DNA from: Catonella massiliensis
GTDB lineage: Bacteria > Bacillota > Clostridia > Lachnospirales > Lachnospiraceae
Assembly: GCF_016651435.1 (NCBI RefSeq)
Contig: NZ_JAEPRJ010000001.1
Coordinates: 2,356,001 to 2,420,000 of the forward strand
DNA: 64,000 nt
Direction of reading: 5' to 3'
The translations under genes were made by a program, and so were the position numbers. Each line of letters begins with the position of its first letter. Position 1 is the first letter of the stretch. Below are positions 1 to 7,838 of the stretch, piece by piece. Under the pieces are notes generated by a model. It saw only the letters and a program-made list of their open reading frames with translations, ran no database searches and was not told the DNA's origin.

Positions 1-961
1 GGGTTGCTCTTGTACCAGGACCTACACAGGCGTGGCGGATGTCATGTCCTGCCACTATTGAGGTATCTCCATCAGAGCCGTAATGTGGGGTAAAGATATC
101 CAGTACATAGTCTGCCCCTTCCTTCTTCGCCGCCTCTATAAGCTCATTATTCAACTCATAATGATACGGAAAGCGGCTGTCCTTACAGAAAATGCTCACC
201 TTTCTCTCATCTGTAGTCTGCTCAGGCCCTACGCAGGCTATGTCCACACCCAGCACGTCTACTACATCCTCAGGAAGCCAAGAGGTACCATGTCCTATTT
301 CCTCATAGGCCGCAAAATACATATATACCTTACGGTTTAGCTTAAGTCCTTCATTTTTAAGAGCCTTCATTATCTCAATGAGGATGGCAGCCTGAGCCTT
401 GTCATCTATGAAGCGGGCCTTGATATAGCCGTTTGAATACATATACCTTGGCTCTAAGGCTATCATATCTCCGACCTGTACACCAAGAGCTTCTGTATCC
501 TTATCGCTTTTTACATCTTCATCAAGGATAACTACTACATTTTCCTCGTAGTTAGGAGCTATTTCAAAATATTTATCGGGAGTTACATGAACTGAAGCCC
601 TGTCTCTTTGGACAGTTCCTGTAATGACCTTGCCATCTCTGGTGTGTAGTCTTATATTCTCGTGAAGAGCAGACTCAGCGTGAAGTCCTCCCACAGGGCA
701 TACCATAAGACTTCCGTCTTTTTTAATGTGTCTGACCATAAGTCCTATGTCATCAAGGTGAGCTGTGATTACAAGAGGTTCCCCCTCGCCGCCAAGGCAG
801 GCAAGAACTCCTCCCTTTCTGGTCTCTATGCACTCATAGCCAAGACCTTTTATCTTTTTTACCATATAATCGTGTACTTCTCTAAACTGTCCTGTAGTAG
901 AGTCGATAGCAAGTAAGTCCTGAAATTCCCTTAAAAACTCATCCTCATTCATCTTTTTCAT
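1..961 (-). CDS. M42 family metallo-aminopeptidase (partial, C-terminus beyond window edge)
   Basis: Cytosolic zinc/cobalt aminopeptidase of the M42 (glutamyl aminopeptidase/endoglucanase M) family, removing N-terminal residues from peptides. About 320 codons are visible and the frame stays open to base 1, so the C-terminus is missing. Family features are visible: ITAHLDDIGLMV near residue 70 with a metal-binding His, FIDDKAQAAIL with the bridging Asp, and AAYEEIGHGTSW with the catalytic and metal-binding Glu pair. The visible end has GSDGD and VGPGTRAT. The start at 961 is preferred because the GGAAAGAGG ribosome site (971-979) lies 9 bases upstream; the ATG at 970 touches that site. It follows an inverted repeat that separates it from the Rrf2 gene, so it is probably transcribed alone. 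Confidence 0.9.
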   Translation of the reverse strand, partial: MKKMNEDEFLREFQDLLAIDSTTGQFREVHDYMVKKIKGLGYECIETRKGGVLACLGGEGEPLVITAHLDDIGLMVRHIKKDGSLMVCPVGGLHAESALHENIRLHTRDGKVITGTVQRDRASVHVTPDKYFEIAPNYEENVVVILDEDVKSDKDTEALGVQVGDMIALEPRYMYSNGYIKARFIDDKAQAAILIEIMKALKNEGLKLNRKVYMYFAAYEEIGHGTSWLPEDVVDVLGVDIACVGPEQTTDERKVSIFCKDSRFPYHYELNNELIEAAKKEGADYVLDIFTPHYGSDGDTSIVAGHDIRHACVGPGTRAT

Positions 962-1050
962 ACTATTCATCCTCTTTCCATTGATTAATACATACCTGTG
1001 TTTAAAATCATTTGGCTCCAAATACCTTAATCCTTACAAGTAACTCCAAA

Positions 1051-1098
1051 AAATATTCGTAATTCACTCATTTTTATAATGACTAATTACGAATATTT
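1051..1098. terminator. 14-bp inverted repeat between rrf2 and the M42 peptidase gene
   Basis: A perfect 14-bp inverted repeat (arms 1051-1064 and 1085-1098, 20-base loop) lies between the 3' end of the Rrf2 gene and the peptidase start. The stem is AT-rich. It could be a weak bidirectional terminator or a regulator-binding palindrome for the peptidase promoter; sequence alone does not decide. Confidence 0.5.
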
Positions 1099-1108
1099 TA
1101 GGGTGTCA

Positions 1109-1543
1109 TCATATTATGTAATCCAATGTTGTATTCCCGATTTTATCAACTATGTCCTGAACTGTAATACTGTCAAGATACTCATTTACCACCTTGTAGA
1201 GTCCTTCCCACACATATAAGGTCTGGCAAAAGTTCTTTCTCTCACAAGAATTAACCTCTGACTCCAAACAGCTGACAGGTGCAATGCTTCCCTCCGTGAT
1301 TCTTAATATATCTCCAACTGTGTATTCCTTTGGCTCCTTAGCGAGCTTGTACCCACCTCGGTTTCCTCTATTGGTAGTAAGAAGTCCTGCGCCGTTTAGC
1401 ACCGGTACTATCTGCTCCAGGTATTTCTTAGAAATGTTTTGTCTCTTTGCTACATCCTTTAGTGCAATAAATCCGCTGTCCTTATGTTCAGCCAAATCTA
1501 CCATCAGTCTTAGTGCATATCTTCCTTTTGTAGAAATCTTCAT
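1109..1543 (-). CDS. Rrf2/IscR family transcriptional regulator with Fe-S cysteines
   Basis: A 144-residue winged-helix regulator of the Rrf2 family, starting with the canonical MKISTKGRYALRLMVDLA. Residues 1-85 form the DNA-binding domain. Three cysteines follow in the cluster-binding loop (C-x7-C-x5-C, in CLESEVNSCERKNFC), so a redox- or iron-sensing [Fe-S] cluster as in IscR/NsrR is likely. The spacing differs from E. coli IscR (C-x5-C-x5-C). Its start overlaps the stop of the upstream GNAT-like gene by four bases (ATGA), implying translational coupling and one operon with the lipoprotein gene at 3000. No isc/suf/nif genes are nearby, so the target is unknown. Confidence 0.88.
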   Translation of the reverse strand: MKISTKGRYALRLMVDLAEHKDSGFIALKDVAKRQNISKKYLEQIVPVLNGAGLLTTNRGNRGGYKLAKEPKEYTVGDILRITEGSIAPVSCLESEVNSCERKNFCQTLYVWEGLYKVVNEYLDSITVQDIVDKIGNTTLDYII

Positions 1544-2244
1544 ACTAATCCATCCACTTCCTCAGTTAATCTTGTAATATACTTTTTCTTATCCTTAAAT
1601 GACGGAAGAATTTCCCTATAAATCCCAAGAAATTCAGCTTTTAGCTCCGACCTTGACGGTCTCGCATTTACCGGCAAAAAAAGGACATTATATTCTTCAT
1701 CAGAAAGCACAGGCAGGATGTCCGTCATGTAAGCTCCTATCTTTCTGTAGAAATCAAGCTCTATTTCTCTCTTTTTAATAGCTTTCTCATCAGTCTTACC
1801 CACTCCCTCCAGCTCTATAAATATGCCTAGCGGGAGCTTATTATCACTTGTCTTGTTTTCTTCCTTATTTTCTTCCTTGTTTTCTTCCTTGTTTTCTTCC
1901 TTCTCTTTTTCCTCCCCCTCTTCTTCCTTAGGGATGAGAACTTCTTTTAACATATCGAAGAATATCTCAGAATAATTGTAGCCTCTGTATTTCTTTAAGA
2001 CCACAAAATAATCAAGGAGCATTACCCTTTGCTCTATATCATTAATAAAAAGCCCAAAGCAAAAGAGATGCTTTTCATCATCAAAAAGGCCATAACAGCT
2101 ACATATCTTCCTTGCTATAAGCCACCTTATGGCAGATTCTGATATAAGAAAGCCGTCAAATTTCTCGTCAAAAAACTTGGTCAGATATCTTTTATACAAA
2201 GACAAAGTCTCTTTCTTATCCAGTTCCCTTAAAGTGAAGTCCAT
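1540..2244 (-). CDS. GNAT-like protein with an acidic KEEN-repeat insert
   Basis: About 234 residues, cytosolic. The segment VVLKKYRGYNYSEIFFDMLKE resembles the acetyl-CoA-binding motif A of GNAT acetyltransferases, but the match is weak and the substrate is unknown. In the middle lies a low-complexity run of Lys/Glu with about four KEEN units, encoded by a 12-bp tandem repeat near 1856-1910, probably a disordered loop prone to slippage. The frame extends upstream to a TTG at 2268, but ATG 2244 is preferred because AGAGG sits 7 bases before it. It follows the lipoprotein gene by about 27 bases and overlaps the Rrf2 start by four. Confidence 0.5.
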   Translation of the reverse strand: MDFTLRELDKKETLSLYKRYLTKFFDEKFDGFLISESAIRWLIARKICSCYGLFDDEKHLFCFGLFINDIEQRVMLLDYFVVLKKYRGYNYSEIFFDMLKEVLIPKEEEGEEKEKEENKEENKEENKEENKTSDNKLPLGIFIELEGVGKTDEKAIKKREIELDFYRKIGAYMTDILPVLSDEEYNVLFLPVNARPSRSELKAEFLGIYREILPSFKDKKKYITRLTEEVDGLV

Positions 2245-2271
2245 CACATCACCTCTCTTAGCTGTCAATCT

Positions 2272-3000
2272 TTATTTATAATGAAAGCCTGTTATCAGAT
2301 ATCCGTCCTTGGTACTGCTGACAACCAGATTAGGCTCAGAAAGCCCCAATAAAAATCCGTCACTGTAGGAATTGGTAACAAAGAGGTTGGTCTTTGATAC
2401 TGAGCTTACAAGCCTCTTGGTAAATACATCACTCTTTTTAAGTGAGATAAATTCCTGAACACTTCCTATCCTTCTATCAGTGCCGGTATCAAATACCAGA
2501 GGATATTCACACAGCCTCGCAAGGCTGCTCTGGTCTTTGTTTCGCACTGCAAGTATAATAGAGCCTGCCGCAATAAGGGCTTCTTTGCTTAGCTGTGGAA
2601 GCTTCTCAGAGTCAGATACCTTGTTTACCTTTACTTTCCTAGCAGAATCTCCCTTAAGCTCACCCTTGTACTCTACCTTTACGGCTTCACCTGCGGCGAT
2701 TCCGTCCTTAAGTCCTGTGACATCTACATCCTTATTTATTCCAAATCTCACAGTAGTACCCATATCGCTCTGCAGCGTCATGTATTTTTCTGAAGCCTCT
2801 ATAATAACTCCATACATTATCCCGTTGCTGCTCATAGGCGGTACTTCCACACTTACTGCACCGGAGCTTGCAGAGCCCTGTTCACCTGCGGCACTGCTTG
2901 TGGCTTTATCTGCCTTTTTCCCACAAGCTGCGACTACACTTGTAGAAAGCAAGATTAGGCTCAATATAATTATCGACTTAAATATCTTATTCTTTACCAA
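2272..3000 (-). CDS. Predicted lipoprotein of unknown function
   Basis: Exported lipoprotein of about 242 residues. The N-terminus has a basic start, a hydrophobic stretch (SIIILSLILLS) and the lipobox VVAAC, followed by a Ser/Ala/Gly-rich linker. The mature part contains a small beta-rich segment (GVIIEASEKYMTLQSDMG...) and a C-terminal part beginning near ALIAAGSII that resembles NTF2-like folds; no function is claimed. The start is a TTG at 3000: GGAGG (3006-3010) lies 5 bases upstream, whereas the longer TTG start at 3012 overlaps that site. It is first in an operon with the GNAT-like and Rrf2 genes, behind a good sigma-A promoter at 3064-3092. Confidence 0.75.
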   Translation of the reverse strand: MVKNKIFKSIIILSLILLSTSVVAACGKKADKATSSAAGEQGSASSGAVSVEVPPMSSNGIMYGVIIEASEKYMTLQSDMGTTVRFGINKDVDVTGLKDGIAAGEAVKVEYKGELKGDSARKVKVNKVSDSEKLPQLSKEALIAAGSIILAVRNKDQSSLARLCEYPLVFDTGTDRRIGSVQEFISLKKSDVFTKRLVSSVSKTNLFVTNSYSDGFLLGLSEPNLVVSSTKDGYLITGFHYK

Positions 3001-3063
3001 GTTTACCTCCAATATTCAGGTCATTCACGCATAAATGCCTGATAAAAATGGTTATACACCTAC

Positions 3064-3092
3064 ATCATACTATGTTTAAAAGGTTTTGACAA
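3064..3092 (-). promoter_or_regulatory. Sigma-A promoter of the lipoprotein/GNAT/Rrf2 operon
   Basis: On the minus strand: TTGTCA (3087-3092), a 17-base spacer and TATGAT (3064-3069), about 65 bases before the lipoprotein start. Confidence 0.7.
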
Positions 3093-3094
3093 GT

Positions 3095-3125
3095 AAAAAG
3101 TCCATCTCTAATTTTAGAAATGGAC
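3095..3125 (-). terminator. Rho-independent terminator after the hydrogenase operon
   Basis: Stem arms 3100-3109 and 3116-3125 (10 bp with one G-U pair, 6-base loop), followed on the minus strand by a run of five T. It lies about 130 bases past the hydrogenase stop and just before the next promoter. Confidence 0.7.
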
Positions 3126-3169
3126 ATTTAATATGTCTCCATAAGCAATAAATATGTTGATTTACGCCT

Positions 3170-3206
3170 CCATTATACGATGTGAGTATCAAAAGCATTT
3201 GGCACC
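3170..3206. repeat. Short dispersed repeat (copy 1), hairpin-like
   Basis: Closely resembles 23350-23387: about 5 differences plus a one-base gap over 37 bases by hand alignment, all substitutions being transitions. Both copies lie within 60 bases of the 3' end of a minus-strand gene. In this copy the internal stem (GTATCAAA/TTTGGCAC) is imperfect. Confidence 0.55.
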
Positions 3207-3252
3207 GTATAATACAGGGGCTTCTACAGCTTTGCTAAATACTTGCATATAT

Positions 3253-4776
3253 CTAGTAGGTAAGCTTATCAAGCTCCTTTACGTGCTCTGTTGTGTTGCT
3301 ACAGGTGTGGCTCGCCTTAGAGGCATAGTTCTTAACTGAAGCAGTGGACTTCACTATGGCCTGCATGGTTCCGGGACCTGCCACACAGCCTCCAGGGCAG
3401 CCCATTCCCTCAAGAAGATATCCGTTGTACTTACCTGCCTTTGCAGCCATAAGCATCTTACGGCAGTCTCTAAGTCCCTCTGCGTTGTCGGTCTTCACCT
3501 CCATATCAGGATGGAGGTTCTTTATTACATTTACTACAGAGGTAGCAACACCGCCTGAAACCGCAAAGTTACGGCCATCAGTCGAAGCATCGTTCACACC
3601 ATCGGGATCTTCTTCAATATTCTCAATATCTATATGCTTTGAGGCAAATATCCCGGCCATCTCTTCAAAGGTAAGTACAAAGTCCACCTCTGAGCGCACC
3701 TCATCCCACATAGCCTCAAGCTTCTTAGCTGAGCAAGGTCCTATGAATACAACCTTACCCTTTGGATTGTAGTGCTTTATAAGCCTTGCTGTAAGAGTCA
3801 TAGGAGTAAGCGCCATTGATATGCAGTCCTTCATCTCAGGGAAGAGCTTCTTTGCCATAGATGCCCACGCAGGACAACAGGAAGTACCCATAAATGGCAG
3901 CTTGTCAGGCACCTCTTCAAGGAAGTCGTTTGCTTCTTGGGTAGCACAGAGGTCAGCACCTACAGCCACCTCGAAAACGTCAGTAAAACCAAGCATCTTC
4001 ATAGCCATACGTATCTTACCCGGAGTCACCTTCGCGCCAAACTGGCCTACAAAGGCAGGGGCAAAGGCCGCATAGATATGCTCACCCGACTGGATTGCTC
4101 GTATTACCTGGAATATCTGAGATTTGTCTGCAATTGCTCCAAACGGACAGTTTACAAGACACTGACCGCAGGATACACATCTCTCATAGTCTATGTCTGC
4201 TTTCCCGTGTACATCTGAATGTATGGCGTCCATACCGCAGGCCGCCGCACAAGGCCTTTCCTGCTTGATGATGGCGTGATAAGGGCAGATATCCGCACAT
4301 TTACCACATTTGATACACACATCCTGATCTATCTTCGACCTGCCGTTTGTCCTGTCAAGAGAAACGCAGGTCTTTGGACAGACTTCCACGCAAGGGTGGG
4401 CAAGACAGCCCTGACAGCCGTCAGTTACGAACACCCTCTTCTCGGTACAGCCGTTGCAGGCAAACTTAATCACATTGACAAGTGGGGGAGTATAGTAGGT
4501 CTCTGGCCTGTCAGCCGCCTCCACATTGTCGGATATCTTAGCGTGTTCACTCGCATCTCTACAGGGAAGTCCCATAGCAAGTCTAAGTCTCTCACCAACT
4601 ATAGCCCTCTCAAGGAATACGTCACTACGAAAGCTTCCTACTTCACCGGGAATTATCTTATAAGGCAATTCCTCGATTCTCTGGTCAGTTGGCCATTCTG
4701 TGTGGTATGCCATCCTGGCAACCTCAGTAAATATACGGTGTCTGATTTCCTTGATTCTTGTTTCAATGCCTCTCAT
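3253..4776 (-). CDS. [FeFe] hydrogenase, group B type, monomeric
   Basis: Iron-iron hydrogenase-like enzyme of 507 residues, expected to reduce protons or oxidise H2 with ferredoxin in the cytosol. All three H-cluster motifs are present: L1 TSCCPAW (298-304), L2 GPCSAKK (346-352, GPC in place of MPC), and L3 EGMGCPGGCVAG (about 456-467). Upstream are ferredoxin-type cysteine sets (C154/157/160/164 and C200/203/206/210) and extra cysteines at 107-133. This layout and the GPC variant fit group B [FeFe] hydrogenases, whose physiological role is less clear than that of group A. It begins at a TAATG junction with the serine hydrolase stop, so the two are translationally coupled. No HydE/F/G maturases lie in the window. 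Confidence 0.9.
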   Translation of the reverse strand: MRGIETRIKEIRHRIFTEVARMAYHTEWPTDQRIEELPYKIIPGEVGSFRSDVFLERAIVGERLRLAMGLPCRDASEHAKISDNVEAADRPETYYTPPLVNVIKFACNGCTEKRVFVTDGCQGCLAHPCVEVCPKTCVSLDRTNGRSKIDQDVCIKCGKCADICPYHAIIKQERPCAAACGMDAIHSDVHGKADIDYERCVSCGQCLVNCPFGAIADKSQIFQVIRAIQSGEHIYAAFAPAFVGQFGAKVTPGKIRMAMKMLGFTDVFEVAVGADLCATQEANDFLEEVPDKLPFMGTSCCPAWASMAKKLFPEMKDCISMALTPMTLTARLIKHYNPKGKVVFIGPCSAKKLEAMWDEVRSEVDFVLTFEEMAGIFASKHIDIENIEEDPDGVNDASTDGRNFAVSGGVATSVVNVIKNLHPDMEVKTDNAEGLRDCRKMLMAAKAGKYNGYLLEGMGCPGGCVAGPGTMQAIVKSTASVKNYASKASHTCSNTTEHVKELDKLTY

Positions 4777-6572
4777 TAGTTTTCCTCCGCATTTTCTATA
4801 AGCCTGCCCCTTGTAGACGGACTTATTTTCCTCATTACCGCTTCATTTACAATAGTATCTGCTCCACTTCCCAAGGCCCTTTTCACTATAAAGTGTGAGT
4901 TCATTATTTGGCTCATGGACAGCTTAAGACCTATGCTAATGAACTCCTTACCCGGTGTTTCATCTAGTTCAAGAAGAATCTCATTAGCCTTAAAATGTAT
5001 CTTCATTATCCTACTTGCAGCCTCTTCTGTAAAGCAAAGTATCAATTTCAGAACATTTTCGTGCTCTTCATTTTCCGTATATTCGCCCTTAAGTGCTACA
5101 TTGTAAGGCTCACCATTTAGATTAATGGTTGAATACGCAGGCTTATGAAAGCCCACCTTTATTTTGTGGACTTCATCCCCTTCTTTTAGCTTAATAAAAA
5201 GCGTATGATTTTCATAGGAGAATCCAATTTCACTTATACCCTCGGTAAAGTTATTGTGGGTAAGCTGTAAAAGGAGAGGAAATACTCCCTGGCACTTGTC
5301 TTCAAGCTCGTAGCTTCGTCCGTTAAGCCACATAAAGAAATCATGTTTAAGCGGATGAGGCTTGTTGCGGCTTGATATCTGAGCTCGAAGGTTTCCCTTT
5401 CTTTCCCAGCCTCCAGCCATAACAGGCTTCGTGCCAAATGCTCCGCTTTCAAGCTCTGATATAAGTTTACTAAGATTTACATTCCCCATAGGATTAGGAG
5501 GGAGGGCTTTATCTGAAATTTCAGGATTTTCCATGTATTTTTCAATGATAGCATCTACCTCCCCACTATGGAAAACCACAGGATCTCCTGCAAAATTCAC
5601 TATTATCATATCAAGGTCAGGGTAAACTCTCACATCCTGCCCCATCATACCATCAAAGAGGTAACTCTCAGCCCTACAGCCCATCCAAAGCTGGTAGCCG
5701 TAGCCAAAATGTTCGTTTTCTATCTGTTTTGAGGTAGCCATGGTTACATATTCCTCGGAAATAAGCTGTTCGCCCTCCCATTTACCCTTGTTAAGGTATA
5801 AAAGTCCGAGCTTTGCTGCATCTTCAGGCCGTATAAACATACCCCAGCCACCCTTGGTAACGCCCTCAGGACTGGTCTCCCAAAAGCATTGGTTGATTCC
5901 AAGCTTGTTAAATATCCTCTCCTGTAAGAACTCATACATAGGCTTTCCTGCAAGCTTTGATACAATGGCCGAAAGCATGTAAGTATTCATACTGTTATAG
6001 TCAAATACCTTTCCTGCATTTTCCTTTAAGGACGCTGAAAGAAAGCCCTTAATCCACTCATCTCCAACCATGGAGCCACCCTCATTGAAGTTAACACCGG
6101 TGGTCATAGTGAGGAGGTTCGTGGCTGTCATATCTCTAAACTTCACCATCTGCCATAGGTTTGTGAGGTCGCCAAAGAAGTCTACAACCTTGTCATTAAG
6201 CTTTAGCTTCCCGTCATCATAGAGCAGACCAATAGCCATTCCTGTAAATGTCTTGCTCATAGAATAAGTGGTATGCCATTCTCCCCTTCTGTACGGCGAA
6301 AAAGAAGACTCACAGATGACTTTACCATGTCTAAGTACCAGAAAATGATGAAGTTCACTCTTTGCAGAGCCAAGTTCGAATAAGAGGTTGTAAAGAAAAG
6401 ATGTAGGTACCCCCTCTGCTTCAGGAGTGCTTCTTTCCAGTGGCTTGGCATCTGCCTTATCCCAGTCAAACCGTGGTTTTTCAGGCTTAAATGTAGCCTT
6501 CCCTATATGTCCTGTCTTGCCTGTAAGTATATCAAACATTATAGCGGCTAGAGCTTTTTCAAAATTGGCCAT
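4776..6572 (-). CDS. Serine hydrolase, beta-lactamase class C/PBP-like family
   Basis: 598 residues. Residues 45-350 form a class C beta-lactamase/esterase-like domain: catalytic S104-M-S-K107 in TTYSMSKTFTG, a Tyr-Asn motif in FDYNSMNTYML, and FDGMMGQD where the third active-site strand normally lies. The C-terminal 200 residues are a beta-rich domain as in many relatives. No signal peptide is visible, so it would act in the cytosol, which is less usual for this family. Substrate unknown; candidates are D-amino-acid peptides or esters. It follows greA by eight bases and its stop overlaps the hydrogenase start, placing it inside the same operon. Confidence 0.8.
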   Translation of the reverse strand: MANFEKALAAIMFDILTGKTGHIGKATFKPEKPRFDWDKADAKPLERSTPEAEGVPTSFLYNLLFELGSAKSELHHFLVLRHGKVICESSFSPYRRGEWHTTYSMSKTFTGMAIGLLYDDGKLKLNDKVVDFFGDLTNLWQMVKFRDMTATNLLTMTTGVNFNEGGSMVGDEWIKGFLSASLKENAGKVFDYNSMNTYMLSAIVSKLAGKPMYEFLQERIFNKLGINQCFWETSPEGVTKGGWGMFIRPEDAAKLGLLYLNKGKWEGEQLISEEYVTMATSKQIENEHFGYGYQLWMGCRAESYLFDGMMGQDVRVYPDLDMIIVNFAGDPVVFHSGEVDAIIEKYMENPEISDKALPPNPMGNVNLSKLISELESGAFGTKPVMAGGWERKGNLRAQISSRNKPHPLKHDFFMWLNGRSYELEDKCQGVFPLLLQLTHNNFTEGISEIGFSYENHTLFIKLKEGDEVHKIKVGFHKPAYSTINLNGEPYNVALKGEYTENEEHENVLKLILCFTEEAASRIMKIHFKANEILLELDETPGKEFISIGLKLSMSQIMNSHFIVKRALGSGADTIVNEAVMRKISPSTRGRLIENAEEN

Positions 6573-6580
6573 ATTACCTC

Positions 6581-7084
6581 CTAAAACTCTCTGATACCTT
6601 CTTTTCCCTCATCCCTGGTATTTTCTATATTTCTTATGATTACATCATAGCTTACCTGTTCATTTACCTTTACACTGACTGTATCTCCCACCTTGTGTCC
6701 CATCAAAGCCTTGCCCAGAGGGGATTCTATGGTTATGAGATTGCTAACTGAGTCTCCTCTTACTGAAGTTACAAGCTTATATATTTCTTCTTCATCATCT
6801 TCCACAAAATATACAGTTACAGTATTATCAAGTCCTACCTCGTCTTCTTTTGAATCATCCTCTATTATCCTTGCAGTCTTAACCATCTTCTCGAGGTAGC
6901 GTATCCTGCTTTCATTTTGATTTTTGAATCTTTTTGCTGCATAATACTCAAAATTCTCTGAAAGGTCGCCATGTGCCCTTGCTTCTTTGACCTCCGCTAT
7001 TGCTTGCTTTCTTACCACCAGCTTTCTATGCTCAATCTCTTCTTCAAGCCTTCTTATATCGTTTTTTGTAAGCTTGTCGTACAT
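6581..7084 (-). CDS. greA: GreA/GreB family transcript cleavage factor
   Basis: 167 residues, the usual GreA length. It rescues backtracked RNA polymerase by stimulating cleavage of the nascent RNA. The N-terminal coiled coil carries the acidic tip motif ARAHGDLSENFEYYAAK with the conserved Asp and Glu that position Mg2+ in the polymerase channel. The C-terminal domain has SPLGKALMGHKVGD. The ATG at 7084 has AGGAGG seven bases upstream, inside the 3' end of maf, which it overlaps by 31 bases. A variable linker rich in Asp/Glu (VEDDEEEIY) is slightly unusual. It may be one of several GreA paralogues in this genome. Confidence 0.88.
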   Translation of the reverse strand: MYDKLTKNDIRRLEEEIEHRKLVVRKQAIAEVKEARAHGDLSENFEYYAAKRFKNQNESRIRYLEKMVKTARIIEDDSKEDEVGLDNTVTVYFVEDDEEEIYKLVTSVRGDSVSNLITIESPLGKALMGHKVGDTVSVKVNEQVSYDVIIRNIENTRDEGKEGIREF

Positions 7085-7836
7085 TTGTAGACCTCCTTGA
7101 TTTCGTGATAAAGCCTTCCTGCCGGTAAGCCTACCACTGTAGAATAATCTCCGTTTATCTTTTCTATATAAGCTTGAAATCTTCCCTGAATAGCGTAGCC
7201 GCCAGCCTTATCGTATGGCTCTAAGGTGGATATATACCCCTCTACCTCCGCCTCATTCATAGGATATACGCTTACTTCGGTTTTTTCTGAGAAGGTGCGT
7301 ACAATCAGCTTATTTTCACTTAGCATGGTTTTAATTATGTTGCCAAACTCTGTTGCCTCTTCATTATTATCATTATCGGCTTCTTTCATCTGATTTTCAA
7401 GAATTTTAAATAATTCAAGGTATTTGTTTCCCTCTTTTACCCCCCTATTTTCAAGGACTTCCTTAGGGATATAGATGAGGGTAACTCCTGTGTATACCTC
7501 ATGGCTTCTGCCCTGAATAAGCTCTATCATACGGCCTGCATCAGCCTTATCTCTAGGCTTTTCAAGAATTTCGCCGTCTACAGACACAACTGTATCTGCG
7601 CCGATAACTATGTAGGCGTCTCCTTCTTCTGTTTCTTTAGTTAGAATAAGGCTTTCAGCCACATCAGCAGCCTTTATAAATGAAAGCTCCTCCACCTTTT
7701 CCTTTGGGTGAAGCTTATTAAAGTCATTTTTTAACTTCTCCTCAGCCTCACTTACCTCAGTCGTAAATTCAAAGCCAAGCTTTCCAAGTATCTCAACCCT
7801 GCGTGGTGAAGCCGAAGCCAATATGTATTTTGTCAT
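7054..7836 (-). CDS. maf: Maf family nucleoside triphosphate pyrophosphatase with insertion
   Basis: Maf house-cleaning pyrophosphatase hydrolysing non-canonical or modified NTPs (typically dTTP/UTP or m7GTP). Motifs: ASASPRR at the N-terminus, GADTVV, EKPRDKADA, HEVYTGVTL, EPYDKAGGYAIQG and YSTVVGLP. At about 260 residues it is some 65 longer than usual. The extra sequence lies after HEVYTGVTLIYIPKE and is rich in Glu, Asp and Asn; it looks like a surface insertion. The frame also has an ATG at 7842, but GGAGG (7843-7847) touches it, so ATG 7836 with six-base spacing is the likelier start. That GGAGG is the last codons of dinB, which ends at 7839. Confidence 0.88.
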   Translation of the reverse strand: MTKYILASASPRRVEILGKLGFEFTTEVSEAEEKLKNDFNKLHPKEKVEELSFIKAADVAESLILTKETEEGDAYIVIGADTVVSVDGEILEKPRDKADAGRMIELIQGRSHEVYTGVTLIYIPKEVLENRGVKEGNKYLELFKILENQMKEADNDNNEEATEFGNIIKTMLSENKLIVRTFSEKTEVSVYPMNEAEVEGYISTLEPYDKAGGYAIQGRFQAYIEKINGDYSTVVGLPAGRLYHEIKEVYKCTTSLQKTI

Positions 7837-7838
7837 AA

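Noticed and set aside
1540..2268. Longer start (TTG 2268) for the GNAT-like gene
   Set aside because: The ribosome site AGAGG lies inside this extension and fits ATG 2244 much better.
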